From JAZMZS01 sp045120955 (GTDB taxonomy: Bacteria; Bacillota; Clostridia; Oscillospirales; CAG-272), in NCBI GenBank assembly GCA_045120955.1, contig JBGVFH010000035.1, forward strand, positions 1 through 52,405: a stretch of 52,405 nt of DNA, given 5' to 3'. Shown piece after piece: positions 8,583 to 16,394 of this stretch; within the stretch, counting starts at the first letter, position 1; each line of letters opens with the position of its first letter. The position numbers and the translations under genes are program-made. The notes beneath the pieces are model-generated. The model made no database searches and was not told the origin of the DNA. It was given only the letters and a program-made list of their open reading frames with translations.

Positions 8583-9869
8583 TTATTGGATACTGATACC
8601 GTATTCCTGTGCAAGAGATCTTATAAAGCCTTCGTTTTTAAGTGTTGCGAGAACGGCATTGATCTGCGCCGCAGCGTCCGATCCTTCTCTGAAGGCTGCC
8701 GCATACTGGACAGCGCTTCCGTCAGACACGTCCGTCACATACACATTTGTAAAATCAACATATTCGTCTCTTTGTACGGTAGGTGTTATTGCGGACCAGA
8801 TACAATCTATCTCGTTTGACTGAAGCTCAGGGATAAGATCGTTGAAATCCATCTTTATATATTCCACGTCAAGCTCAAGTCTTCTCGCTACCTCTGCGGC
8901 AAGCTCTATGTCAAAGCCTTTGAGCTCAGATGTATTTCTGTCGATATAGCTGTATTTTGCAAGCTCTGAAAAACCTACTCTGAGAGTACCGTTGTTTTTA
9001 ATAGTAAGGTAATCGCTGACTGCGACCGTGCCGCCGTTGTCCGCAGAAGTACCCGAGGTCGTTTCATCTCCGCTGTAAGTATCAGCAGACGTGCTCTCAA
9101 AACCGCCCGAAGTGTCGGTCGGGCGTGATGTGTCCGTGTCGGTCTGTGTATCACTTCCGCTGACTTCACCTGTGACCTCTCCCGTAACATCGCCTGTAAC
9201 TTCACCCGTGACCTCGTCTGTTACTTCATCGGTTACTTGCTCAGTCTCCTTTGAAGCATCCTCCGTATCGGTAGTTACTGTGTCCTGCTCTGTATCCTCT
9301 GTATCGACATATTGCGTCCACTCAAACTTGTTTGTCGGCAATAGCTGTTTCCAGTCGATAATTCCCTTAGCTGTCAAATAGCCGAGAACTCCGCCGCCGA
9401 TCAATGCAATAATGATAAATACAAGCAAGATCTTGGGCCATATTTTTTTCTTCTTTTTCGCTTCCTTCGGAGGCTTTGGTGCTTTGGGAGATTTTTCTTT
9501 TTTCTTCTTTCCCTGCGCCTTTTGCTCTACCGAAGTCTCCCCCGTTTGCGTTGCTTGTTCCTGAGCGGGTGCAGTCGATGTCTGTTGTGAGGCTGCAAAT
9601 GCCGCATTTTCCGCAGGTGCGGGCTCTGCCGCAGGTGCGGGTTCTGCCGCAGGTGCGGGCTCGTTTTGTTCAGTATTAGTTTTACTGAGAGCATCTGCGG
9701 CGGGACTTGTCGGTATAGACGCCTCCTCTTGTGGTTGTTGTACATTTTCCTCAGATGCTTTCAATGCGCTGTTTTCGGTTGCGATTGGAACCTTTTTTAC
9801 AGTTGAACCGCAATAACCGCAAAACTGCGCCGTATCGTTTATCTCTTTTCCGCAATTATGACAATACAT
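8583..9869 (-). CDS. Zinc-ribbon membrane protein displaying a one-lobed SBP_bac_3-like domain
   Basis: 428 residues. An N-terminal zinc ribbon (Cys 3/6/17/20) is followed by an Ala/Pro/Glu low-complexity stretch, a Lys-rich segment, a membrane helix near 146-168, a Thr/Val/Asp/Glu-rich stalk with TGEV-type repeats, and a C-terminal domain from about 290. That domain starts like an amino-acid binding protein (GTLRVGFSELAKYSYID, LKGFDIELAAEVARRL, IDCIWSAITPTVQRDEYVDF) but jumps from the hinge after the FTNVYV strand straight to the closing helices (INAVLATLKNEGFIRSLAQEYG). The second lobe is therefore absent, making it about 135 instead of ~220 residues. Whether it binds a ligand is unknown. 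Confidence 0.82.
   Translation of the reverse strand: MYCHNCGKEINDTAQFCGYCGSTVKKVPIATENSALKASEENVQQPQEEASIPTSPAADALSKTNTEQNEPAPAAEPAPAAEPAPAENAAFAASQQTSTAPAQEQATQTGETSVEQKAQGKKKKEKSPKAPKPPKEAKKKKKIWPKILLVFIIIALIGGGVLGYLTAKGIIDWKQLLPTNKFEWTQYVDTEDTEQDTVTTDTEDASKETEQVTDEVTDEVTGEVTGDVTGEVTGEVSGSDTQTDTDTSRPTDTSGGFESTSADTYSGDETTSGTSADNGGTVAVSDYLTIKNNGTLRVGFSELAKYSYIDRNTSELKGFDIELAAEVARRLELDVEYIKMDFNDLIPELQSNEIDCIWSAITPTVQRDEYVDFTNVYVTDVSDGSAVQYAAAFREGSDAAAQINAVLATLKNEGFIRSLAQEYGISIQ
9161..9236 (-). repeat. 12-bp tandem repeats coding the T-x-E-V stalk
   Basis: Within the half-binding-protein gene a ~12-bp unit is repeated about six times with drift, encoding TDEV/TGEV/TGDV units between the membrane helix and the outer domain. 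It is a coding repeat; its number may vary between strains by slippage and so change stalk length. Confidence 0.7.
9611..9663 (-). repeat. 18-bp tandem repeat, three copies, coding Ala/Pro/Glu-rich linker
   Basis: Three adjacent copies of an 18-bp unit (ccgcaggtgcgggctctg, with one base change in the second copy and a shortened third) encode PAPAAE repeats in the cytoplasmic linker between the zinc ribbon and the membrane helix. The near-identity suggests recent expansion. Confidence 0.85.
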
Positions 9870-9884
9870 TGTCCTACTCCTTTC

Positions 9885-12800
9885 TTAAGCGGCAGGCTTT
9901 GTATTGGAAACTGTATTTATCGGGAGTATGTTTCCTTCTTCATCAATGTTGAACACAGTCCAATAAGTACCCACCTGATCGGTAGGAACATTAAATTCCG
10001 CTACCTGGTCGCTTCCGATAAATACTCTTACATTAGCTCCAGAGAAACTGAGCGCTGTCGAGCTCGACGAGCTTCTGTTCGAATAATCGTGAACAGCATA
10101 TGTGTAAGTATCGGTTATCTGCTCAAGTATCGTTATAGTCTCCGGTCCGTATCTTGTCGTATCATCGACGTCAAGATTTGCCATCTCGGTACCTTCATAG
10201 CTGTAGACCTTACTGCCGTAATAAACATTAAAGCTGCCGCCCGACGGTTTCGGACCTATCAGATGCGAGTCAAGGTCAGAAGGAGATGAGCCCCATGTGA
10301 GAACTATTCTTACCTCATCGCCCGACAAAACGGGAGTGATCGTGAAGTCAAAATCCGTCTTTGCATCTTCGCTAAGCACGATGATGTTCGAATATCCTGT
10401 AACATAACCGTCTATCGAAGCCTCGACCGTATAATAACCTACGGGAATATCCGAGACGGTATATTTACCCGAGGAGTTGGTCTGCGTCTCAAAATCCACA
10501 TACGTTCCGCTTGTCTTGTTCCAATCCTCACGCAGTTTTATCTGAACTCCTCCAACGCCTCTGCCGTTGAGAGCATTTGTTACCGTTCCGCCTGCGCTTC
10601 CGGTACCTGTCTGCTCGTCATCCATCAGAAGCATATGCTCAGTGTACTTTATCTCGTTTGCATCTACGCTTTGATTTGATGTCAGCGTCTTATAGCCGTC
10701 AGCACTTATCTCAAGCGTATAGTCACCCTCCGTTACGTTAAAGGAGAATTTGCCGTTTGCATCAGTCAAAGCGGAGTTTATCGGAGCGGCATTATTGTTT
10801 GCGGAGTACAGCTTTACGGTAGCTCCCTCAAGAGCACTTGCACTTGTGTCCTCCGAATATGCCGATACCTTTCCTTCAAGCGTGCTTCCCGAAAGTATGA
10901 CCTTGAACATAGCGGTATAGGTCACTTTATCCGTGTGCAGATATGATGCCGTTACGTAAAGGCTGCCCGAAGTAGATGTTGTAGGTATCTCAAGCTTTCC
11001 GTTTTTTACGGTCAGCCTTGTTCCGTCGCCCGCAACAAATTTGAGATCTTCGAAAGACAGCTTTTCGACATCTGACATACCCTTCTTTACGTCGTAATAC
11101 TCAAAGAGTATATCGGGTATGGTCACAACCCCCTCTACAGCTCTTACACTTGATGTGTTTGACTCTATGCCGTATGCGATCTTATCGTTTCCGAGAACCC
11201 ATGCCTTGATCGGTATTTTCTTTTCTGCAAGCTTTTTTGAAAATTCCAGCTTTTTGAGCAAAAGGTTTACCTTTGCCTTGACGTTTGCGCTGAAATACAC
11301 ACCCGGCTCAAAATAGCTGTGCGCAAATCTCTCCTCGCTCGCCTGGCTGTTTCCGAGTATCGGTATGGTGATGTACAGCTCACTGTAAAAGCCGACCTGC
11401 GGGTCAATGCTGATCTTTGCCACGTTGTCGTTTATCAAATTGGCACTTATCTCAAGCATGATGCCTGCCTTGAATTCCGCCTTGCCTCTGAACGAAAGCT
11501 CTACGTCTCCGCCGCTGCGATATGTATTGGAGTACGGCTTGAAATCTCCGTCTGTCATGCATACACCTACCGTGTATACTGTGTCTATCCTCTGACCTAC
11601 GTTGATGTTTGCCGCCATCTCAAAATTTGCAAAAAGCTTTACATCTGCGCTGAAATACAGTCCCGGAACGGAAGGGACGGGCAAATTCCATTTAAACAGC
11701 TTGATATTTCCGCCCGAAGCGTCGGCGGCTATCTGATCGAGCTTTTCCGATATCTGCTTTACCTTATCGTGATAGTCGATAAGATTTGCGAATTTGTTAT
11801 CCTCGGAGAAAAGCCCCTCAAGGTCGCTGTCCTTTTCATATGGAGCGTTGTAGAGGTCAATATCTACCGACCATGAAAAATCAGTCGTCAGTGATGCCGA
11901 AACATCCCAATCCGTAAAGCCCTGAATATTACACTTCGTTTTTTGATATATGTTTGCGTTGAGAGAAATAGTAACCTTCTGATTTTTGAGCTTGCTGATA
12001 CCGAAAAGTCCGTTCTCACCCGGCTCAAGTGTAAACTTCAGCTCTATCTCAAGGCTTTTCTTTGCGTTGTTGGGCGTTATGTTTATCTCGACAGAGCCGT
12101 CTTTTTTATCCTCATCGGCATAAGCTGTGAGAAGCAACGACTCATAAAAGCTGCTGTTCTTTACATTTTCGAGTATCTCTATCTCAAGGTCGGGATTTGC
12201 GGCGATCTGCGTAACATCCCATTCATACTCGCCGTATATCTCAAGCTCGCTGTATATCTCGTCAAGCGCAGGCACTACGACCTCTGCGGTACCGTCGCGA
12301 TTGACCTCAACTATCTTGTATGCAAGGTACTCACCGTCATCTCCCTCGGAGAAAAGTATCATACCCTCTTTTGCCTCGACCCCGATATTTGCAACAGATA
12401 CTGTATCCTCGTCGATCTCCTCTATTTTGTTCTCGAGAGTGACGACCGACTCATTTAAAGCATAGCTTTCAGTTTTTTTCTTTTCAATGCAGAAAACAAG
12501 CTTGCGTGCATCGGCAATGTCGCTGTTGTGGAAATGTGCATTGTCCGTAAGCGTCAGTGTGTAGCTGCATCCGGCCGCATAGCCATCGCTCGGCGGCAAA
12601 ATATTAAAGCTCGTAGCACTCAGTCGCTCCGTCTTTGTCATGATCGGATTTCCGTCGCTGTCATAGAGCGAATATCCCGCATTGTCCGTCTTAGAGTCAA
12701 CGTCAACTCTGAACACGATGTCAGCTGCCGCTTTACTCAGATAATAAGCATCCGGCTCGTCATCAAAGATCGTTATGTACTCTGTCTGTATATCATATGA

Positions 12801-12893
12801 GCCTCTGTTGAACAGGAAAAAGCTCAAAGCAAACGAGCCTGCAAATACCGCCAATACAAGAAGTATCAGGCAAATACGCTTGAAATGTTTCAT
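9885..12893 (-). CDS. Large single-pass surface protein with carboxypeptidase-regulatory-like repeats and a YfaP-like C-terminus
   Basis: 1002 residues. A single N-terminal membrane helix (about 8-28) lacks an obvious cleavage site, so the protein is probably anchored with almost everything outside. The first ~680 residues match nothing I recognise and are beta-rich. Two carboxypeptidase-regulatory-like Ig folds follow (approx. 690-770 with LEGATVKLYSANN...GDYTLEISADGY; approx. 775-860 with GVGGVQIKLRED...GYYTVEASIDGY). The last ~140 residues begin EVRIVLTWGSSPSDLDSHL, typical of YfaP/DUF2135-type domains. It lies in the zinc-ribbon operon, 17 bases after the DUF3592 gene, and may be a partner of the outer domains of its neighbours. 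Confidence 0.8.
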   Translation of the reverse strand: MKHFKRICLILLVLAVFAGSFALSFFLFNRGSYDIQTEYITIFDDEPDAYYLSKAAADIVFRVDVDSKTDNAGYSLYDSDGNPIMTKTERLSATSFNILPPSDGYAAGCSYTLTLTDNAHFHNSDIADARKLVFCIEKKKTESYALNESVVTLENKIEEIDEDTVSVANIGVEAKEGMILFSEGDDGEYLAYKIVEVNRDGTAEVVVPALDEIYSELEIYGEYEWDVTQIAANPDLEIEILENVKNSSFYESLLLTAYADEDKKDGSVEINITPNNAKKSLEIELKFTLEPGENGLFGISKLKNQKVTISLNANIYQKTKCNIQGFTDWDVSASLTTDFSWSVDIDLYNAPYEKDSDLEGLFSEDNKFANLIDYHDKVKQISEKLDQIAADASGGNIKLFKWNLPVPSVPGLYFSADVKLFANFEMAANINVGQRIDTVYTVGVCMTDGDFKPYSNTYRSGGDVELSFRGKAEFKAGIMLEISANLINDNVAKISIDPQVGFYSELYITIPILGNSQASEERFAHSYFEPGVYFSANVKAKVNLLLKKLEFSKKLAEKKIPIKAWVLGNDKIAYGIESNTSSVRAVEGVVTIPDILFEYYDVKKGMSDVEKLSFEDLKFVAGDGTRLTVKNGKLEIPTTSTSGSLYVTASYLHTDKVTYTAMFKVILSGSTLEGKVSAYSEDTSASALEGATVKLYSANNNAAPINSALTDANGKFSFNVTEGDYTLEISADGYKTLTSNQSVDANEIKYTEHMLLMDDEQTGTGSAGGTVTNALNGRGVGGVQIKLREDWNKTSGTYVDFETQTNSSGKYTVSDIPVGYYTVEASIDGYVTGYSNIIVLSEDAKTDFDFTITPVLSGDEVRIVLTWGSSPSDLDSHLIGPKPSGGSFNVYYGSKVYSYEGTEMANLDVDDTTRYGPETITILEQITDTYTYAVHDYSNRSSSSSTALSFSGANVRVFIGSDQVAEFNVPTDQVGTYWTVFNIDEEGNILPINTVSNTKPAA

Positions 12894-12910
12894 AATAAAC
12901 CCTGCCTTTT

Positions 12911-13273
12911 TTATTTGATAAAACTATTTACCGCAACCGCCGCTCCGGCAGCTATCATAAGAAAAATGACCGCATACAGCACGCCCTTTGGCTTTACAAT
13001 AGCTTGTGAAGGGTCCTCTCTGTTATATGCAACTCTTGCTGACTGCCCGATATAATACGAAGAGGACTGATGTCTGCTCTTTGCCGTATATATCTCACCG
13101 TCAACCTCAAACTCAACAACCGCGGCATAATTGCGGTTTGTCGTCGTTGTATCTCCTCGGTACTCAAGCGAGACTATCTTGCCCTTGACGACACGCTGAT
13201 GCTTTACCCTTGCAAAAGCATCCGTCATAAAGCCGACTATCAACGCTATAACAATAATAACAATTCCCGGCAT
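12911..13273 (-). CDS. DUF3592-like small membrane protein
   Basis: About 120 residues: an N-terminal membrane helix (PGIVIIVIALIVGFMTDAF), a central ~60-residue beta domain (VVKGKIVSLEYRG, YAAVVEFEVDGEIYTA, YYIGQSARVAYNREDPSQAIV) and a C-terminal helix (GVLYAVIFLMIAAGAAVAV). This layout and the VxGxVxxxEY...VxYxPxxP pattern are those of DUF3592, a domain of unknown function. I take the ATG at 13273 with GGAG six bases upstream over the longer frame from 13333. It is the first gene of the operon and directly follows the promoter at 13355-13384. Confidence 0.75.
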   Translation of the reverse strand: MPGIVIIVIALIVGFMTDAFARVKHQRVVKGKIVSLEYRGDTTTTNRNYAAVVEFEVDGEIYTAKSRHQSSSYYIGQSARVAYNREDPSQAIVKPKGVLYAVIFLMIAAGAAVAVNSFIK

Positions 13274-13354
13274 AATCGCTCCGCAAAAACAAAATCTGAT
13301 ATAGTATATGCACGCCTGCCGACGGCAACTCAAAATACTATTATTTCTTTTAAT

Positions 13355-13384
13355 ATTATAGCAAATATTTGTTCATAAAATCAA
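13355..13384 (-). promoter_or_regulatory. SigA-type promoter of the zinc-ribbon operon
   Basis: On the minus strand TTGATT, 18 bases, TATAAT. The -10 is perfect and the -35 is 4 of 6. It lies about 75 bases upstream of the DUF3592 gene start and is the only clear promoter seen before the five-gene operon. Confidence 0.7.
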
Positions 13385-13442
13385 CACATTTCGGCAAAAA
13401 ACAGCACTGTTTTCTGTAAAAAAACAAGTTTTTTTACAGAAA

Positions 13443-13480
13443 AAGCGGTACCGTCTGCAATTATGAAGACGGCACCGCTT
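13443..13480 (-). terminator. Intrinsic terminator after the NAD(P)HX repair gene
   Basis: Minus-strand hairpin AAGCGGTGCCGTCT / AGACGGTACCGCTT with one mismatch and a T run. It ends the hprA-like/nnr operon. A second, AT-only inverted repeat (TTTCTGTAAAAAAAC / GTTTTTTTACAGAAA, about 13410-13443) abuts it and may act as a backup or serve the other direction. Confidence 0.85.
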
Positions 13481-13498
13481 GAAATATTGTATTTTTTC

Positions 13499-15022
13499 TT
13501 AAATTTGTGCCAAATATTTTGCGGCTGACATCGGCAAGTCTCTTGGCAGCATACCTACCTCGGAAAGCTCTTTTTTGAGCATATCTGCGGCGGCACCGTG
13601 GATATGCGCACCGAGTGCTGCAGCCAAACCGCTCGGTATGCCTTGTGCGAGAAGCGCTCCTATCATGCCTGACAGCACATCTCCCGACCCTCCCTTTGAA
13701 AGCCCGCTGTTTCCCGTGGTATTTATATATCTTTTGCCGTCTTTGGCGGCAATGACGGTAGACGCCCCCTTTAGCAATACAGTTATGCCGCATCTTTCGC
13801 AAAGAGCACAAGCCGCACGGTATTTATCGTCGAGCACCTTTTCTATGTCGCAGTACACAAGCCTTGCAAATTCCTTGGGATGCGGTGTGATGACGATATC
13901 CCGCACGCTCTCTTCGAGTATTTTTACTCTTCCGTCAAGGGAGTTCAGTCCGTCTGCGTCAATGAGCATCGGACAACCATCAATAGAACTGAGCAGCTCT
14001 ATCAGCCTCTCGGCATTTTGATGCTGTGTAATACCGCAGCCTATCACGATAGCGTCAGCCTCCACTGAATGAAGCAATATCTTTTCATACACCGTATTGT
14101 CCCATTCACAAAGCTGCCCCACCACCGTAAATATCACCTCAGGGCAAGATGCTGAGACGACCTCCGCCACTCTTTTCGTACAAACAAGCTCGACCAAGCC
14201 CACGCCCATACGCAAAGCCCCCTCGCACGCAAGCACGGCGGCTCCCGTCATAAGGTCGCTGCCGCATATGAGCATCAGTCTGCCGTATGTTCCCTTGTGC
14301 GAATCGGCAGGTCTGTCGAGAATATACTTTTTGATATGCTCGGTATCTACCGTGTTGTCGCGAAAATCAAAGTGAGCTTCGACCGTTTCCCTGTCAACAC
14401 CGATACTGCACAGATGTATCTTGCCGCAATATTCTCTCGCAGGATAAATAAGCGCCCCTCTCTTGACGTAAGCCATCGTCAGCGTGTGATCAGCCATAAA
14501 GCATATATCCGACACCTTACCCGTGTCAGAATCCATACCCGAGGGTATATCCACCGCTATGCGCATAGCCGAAGATGCGTTTGCAAAGGTCACGGCATCC
14601 GCCTCATGCCTCGGCATGTTCCCACGAAAGCCAACCCCGAACAAAGCATCTACTATCACCCCTGCATTGGCACAGGCATCCGAGAGCTTTTGTGTGTCGG
14701 AGAGTGAATGTATGCTCTTTATTTTCTTTTTGAGCCTTGTGCGATACAGCTCACTTGATGCGTCTCTCGACTCACACTCCGACTCAAACACCGTAACGTA
14801 ATAGTCGCAGTCAAAAAGCTCGGACGCTATTACATACCCGTCCCCTCCGTTTTTGCCTTTTCCACACATCACGAGTACACGTGTATCCGCTCCCACAAGT
14901 TTTTTTATTATGCTTGCGGCAGACCTTCCCGCATTATACATAAGAGCTTCGGGCTTTATATTAAGCGCTTTTTCGGCATATTCATCTATATCCCGTATCA
15001 TTTTTCTCGTTGCAAGAAACAT
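13499..15022 (-). CDS. nnr: Bifunctional NAD(P)H-hydrate epimerase / ADP-dependent dehydratase
   Basis: Repairs NAD(P)HX, the hydrated damaged form of NAD(P)H: the N-terminal YjeF_N domain (about 1-210) epimerises the R and S forms and the C-terminal ribokinase-like domain (about 225-507) dehydrates the S form using ADP. Visible signatures are GKGKNGGDGYVIA and VDIPSGMDSDTGKV in the first half, and ITPHPKEFARL, KGASTVIA and the GNSGLSKGGSGDVLSGMIGALL nucleotide site (written here in part) in the second. The 507-residue fused form is usual in bacteria. It starts 8 bases after the dehydrogenase gene, with GAGG well placed before the ATG. Confidence 0.93.
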   Translation of the reverse strand: MFLATRKMIRDIDEYAEKALNIKPEALMYNAGRSAASIIKKLVGADTRVLVMCGKGKNGGDGYVIASELFDCDYYVTVFESECESRDASSELYRTRLKKKIKSIHSLSDTQKLSDACANAGVIVDALFGVGFRGNMPRHEADAVTFANASSAMRIAVDIPSGMDSDTGKVSDICFMADHTLTMAYVKRGALIYPAREYCGKIHLCSIGVDRETVEAHFDFRDNTVDTEHIKKYILDRPADSHKGTYGRLMLICGSDLMTGAAVLACEGALRMGVGLVELVCTKRVAEVVSASCPEVIFTVVGQLCEWDNTVYEKILLHSVEADAIVIGCGITQHQNAERLIELLSSIDGCPMLIDADGLNSLDGRVKILEESVRDIVITPHPKEFARLVYCDIEKVLDDKYRAACALCERCGITVLLKGASTVIAAKDGKRYINTTGNSGLSKGGSGDVLSGMIGALLAQGIPSGLAAALGAHIHGAAADMLKKELSEVGMLPRDLPMSAAKYLAQI

Positions 15023-15030
15023 TATTCACC

Positions 15031-15987
15031 TCAAAAAACTCTGTTTATTCCCTTACCCGTTTCAACAAAACTGCTAAGATTTTTGTCAAGCACGTCGATC
15101 AGACGCATCCTTGCTTCTATGCTCGTCCATGCGCTGTGCGGAGTGATAAGACATCTCGGCGATGTAAGCAACGGATTTTTCGGGTCGGCAGGTTCCGTCG
15201 CAAGAACATCAAGCCCCGCACCTCCGAGTCTGCCCTCGTGCAAGGCACGGGCAACGTCCTCTTCATTCAAAACTGCACCTCTCGACGTGTTAATAATGAT
15301 AGCGCCGGGCTTCATTCTGCAAATAAACTTGCTGTCAACAAGTCCCCGAGTCTCATCCGTCAAAGGGCAATGGAAGGATATATAATTGCTCTCACGTAAA
15401 AGCGTGTCCTCGTCCGTGTATTCAATGCCGTCAAGCATCTGCGGAGTCACCGAACGTCTGTAGGCGAGCACACGCATACCAAACGCCTTGCATATTCCGG
15501 CAAAGCATTTACCTATAGCGCCGCAGCCGTATACGCCTACGGTCTTATCTTTTAACTCAGTAAAGCGCACACGCTGATACTCAAAGCCGGGTATGCCCGT
15601 CCACTTGCCCTCTTTGACTATATTGCACAGCCCCGCAATATCTGTCGTAAGAGACAAAAGCAGCGTAAACGCAAGCTGTGCCACAGACGGCGTGGAGTAG
15701 TCGGGTACATTGCAGACCTCGATGCCTCTTTTGCGGCATTGCTCAACGTCTATCATATCATAGCCCGTGCCGAGCGCACTTATATATTTTACCGTGGGGC
15801 AGGCATCGAGCACCGCTCGGTCTATCTTTACTCTGTTTGTAAAGACGATATCGGCGCCGTACAGCACCTCTGCCGCACGCTCATACGGCGTTTTGTCATA
15901 TACGGTGTATTCTCCGTATTTCGAAAGAAAATCCCAGCTGAGATCCCCCGGATTTACGGCAAAGCCGTCGAGTACAACTGTTTTCAT
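15031..15987 (-). CDS. D-isomer-specific 2-hydroxyacid dehydrogenase (glycerate/hydroxypyruvate-type)
   Basis: NAD-dependent dehydrogenase of the D-2-hydroxyacid family, 318 residues. The Rossmann loop reads GVYGCGAIGKCFAGICKAFG; the catalytic residues are seen as the Arg in NTSRGAVLNE, the Glu in LATEPAD and the His in LITPHSAW. Overall similarity is to glycerate dehydrogenases (LGTGYDMIDVEQCRKRGIEV, NVPDYSTPSVAQL), but substrate cannot be fixed from sequence. It is co-transcribed with nnr; both concern redox-cofactor metabolism. The start has GGGAG upstream. Confidence 0.88.
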   Translation of the reverse strand: MKTVVLDGFAVNPGDLSWDFLSKYGEYTVYDKTPYERAAEVLYGADIVFTNRVKIDRAVLDACPTVKYISALGTGYDMIDVEQCRKRGIEVCNVPDYSTPSVAQLAFTLLLSLTTDIAGLCNIVKEGKWTGIPGFEYQRVRFTELKDKTVGVYGCGAIGKCFAGICKAFGMRVLAYRRSVTPQMLDGIEYTDEDTLLRESNYISFHCPLTDETRGLVDSKFICRMKPGAIIINTSRGAVLNEEDVARALHEGRLGGAGLDVLATEPADPKNPLLTSPRCLITPHSAWTSIEARMRLIDVLDKNLSSFVETGKGINRVF

Positions 15988-16016
15988 AGTATTCTCCCTT
16001 GCTTTTTATCATACCA

Positions 16017-16054
16017 ATTTTACCATTGTTTGATATACCAAATCAAGTGGTAAT
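16017..16054 (-). promoter_or_regulatory. Promoter and overlapping inverted repeat upstream of the 2-hydroxyacid dehydrogenase
   Basis: Minus strand TTGATT (16041-16046), 18 bases, TAAAAT (16017-16022), 30 bases before the gene. An inverted repeat TTACCA-n22-TGGTAA (16020-16053) spans the -10 to just past the -35, a position suited to a repressor site. Confidence 0.55.
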
Positions 16055-16076
16055 CGCTTTTTTCTTCCGAATGAGA

Positions 16077-16115
16077 AAAAACGGTGCTATACGTTTTTCG
16101 CACAACACCGTTTTT
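16077..16115 (-). terminator. Intrinsic terminator of the atp operon
   Basis: Inverted repeat AAAAACGGTG / CACCGTTTTT with a ~19-base loop that can itself pair in part; U-rich tail on the minus strand. It lies just after the atpC stop. Confidence 0.85.
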
Positions 16116-16124
16116 ACCTAACTT

Positions 16125-16394
16125 TTATTTATTTTCTTTCCAAGTAAACTCCGAGCACAAAAGTCTGACACCTTCCTCTGAAACGGTAAGCAGTCCGCCC
16201 GAGCAATCTGCCCTCTTCATCTCTCCGCTCGGAAGATACACACGGCATTCGCACTCAAGTACTGCACTGACAAAAGGTATATGCCCTGCCAAAATCCCAA
16301 TATCACCGTCTGCCGCACGCACAGACAGCTGCAAAGCCTCCCCGTCATATGCGTCCTCGCTCGGAGTGGTTATGCGCAGCTTGTAGGTGTTCAT
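16125..16394 (-). CDS. atpC: ATP synthase epsilon subunit, short form without C-terminal domain
   Basis: Part of the F1 central stalk, binding gamma and the c-ring. Only 89 residues: the N-terminal beta-sandwich is complete (KLRITTPSEDAYDGEAL, GDIGILAGHIPFVSAV, GGLLTVSEEGVRLL) but the usual ~45-residue C-terminal helical hairpin, which binds ATP and inhibits hydrolysis in other bacteria, is missing. A stop follows directly after the sandwich and the terminator begins within 10 bases, so there is no sign of a frameshifted remainder. Start overlaps the atpD stop by four bases. Loss of the inhibitory domain is known in some anaerobes. Confidence 0.93.
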   Translation of the reverse strand: MNTYKLRITTPSEDAYDGEALQLSVRAADGDIGILAGHIPFVSAVLECECRVYLPSGEMKRADCSGGLLTVSEEGVRLLCSEFTWKENK

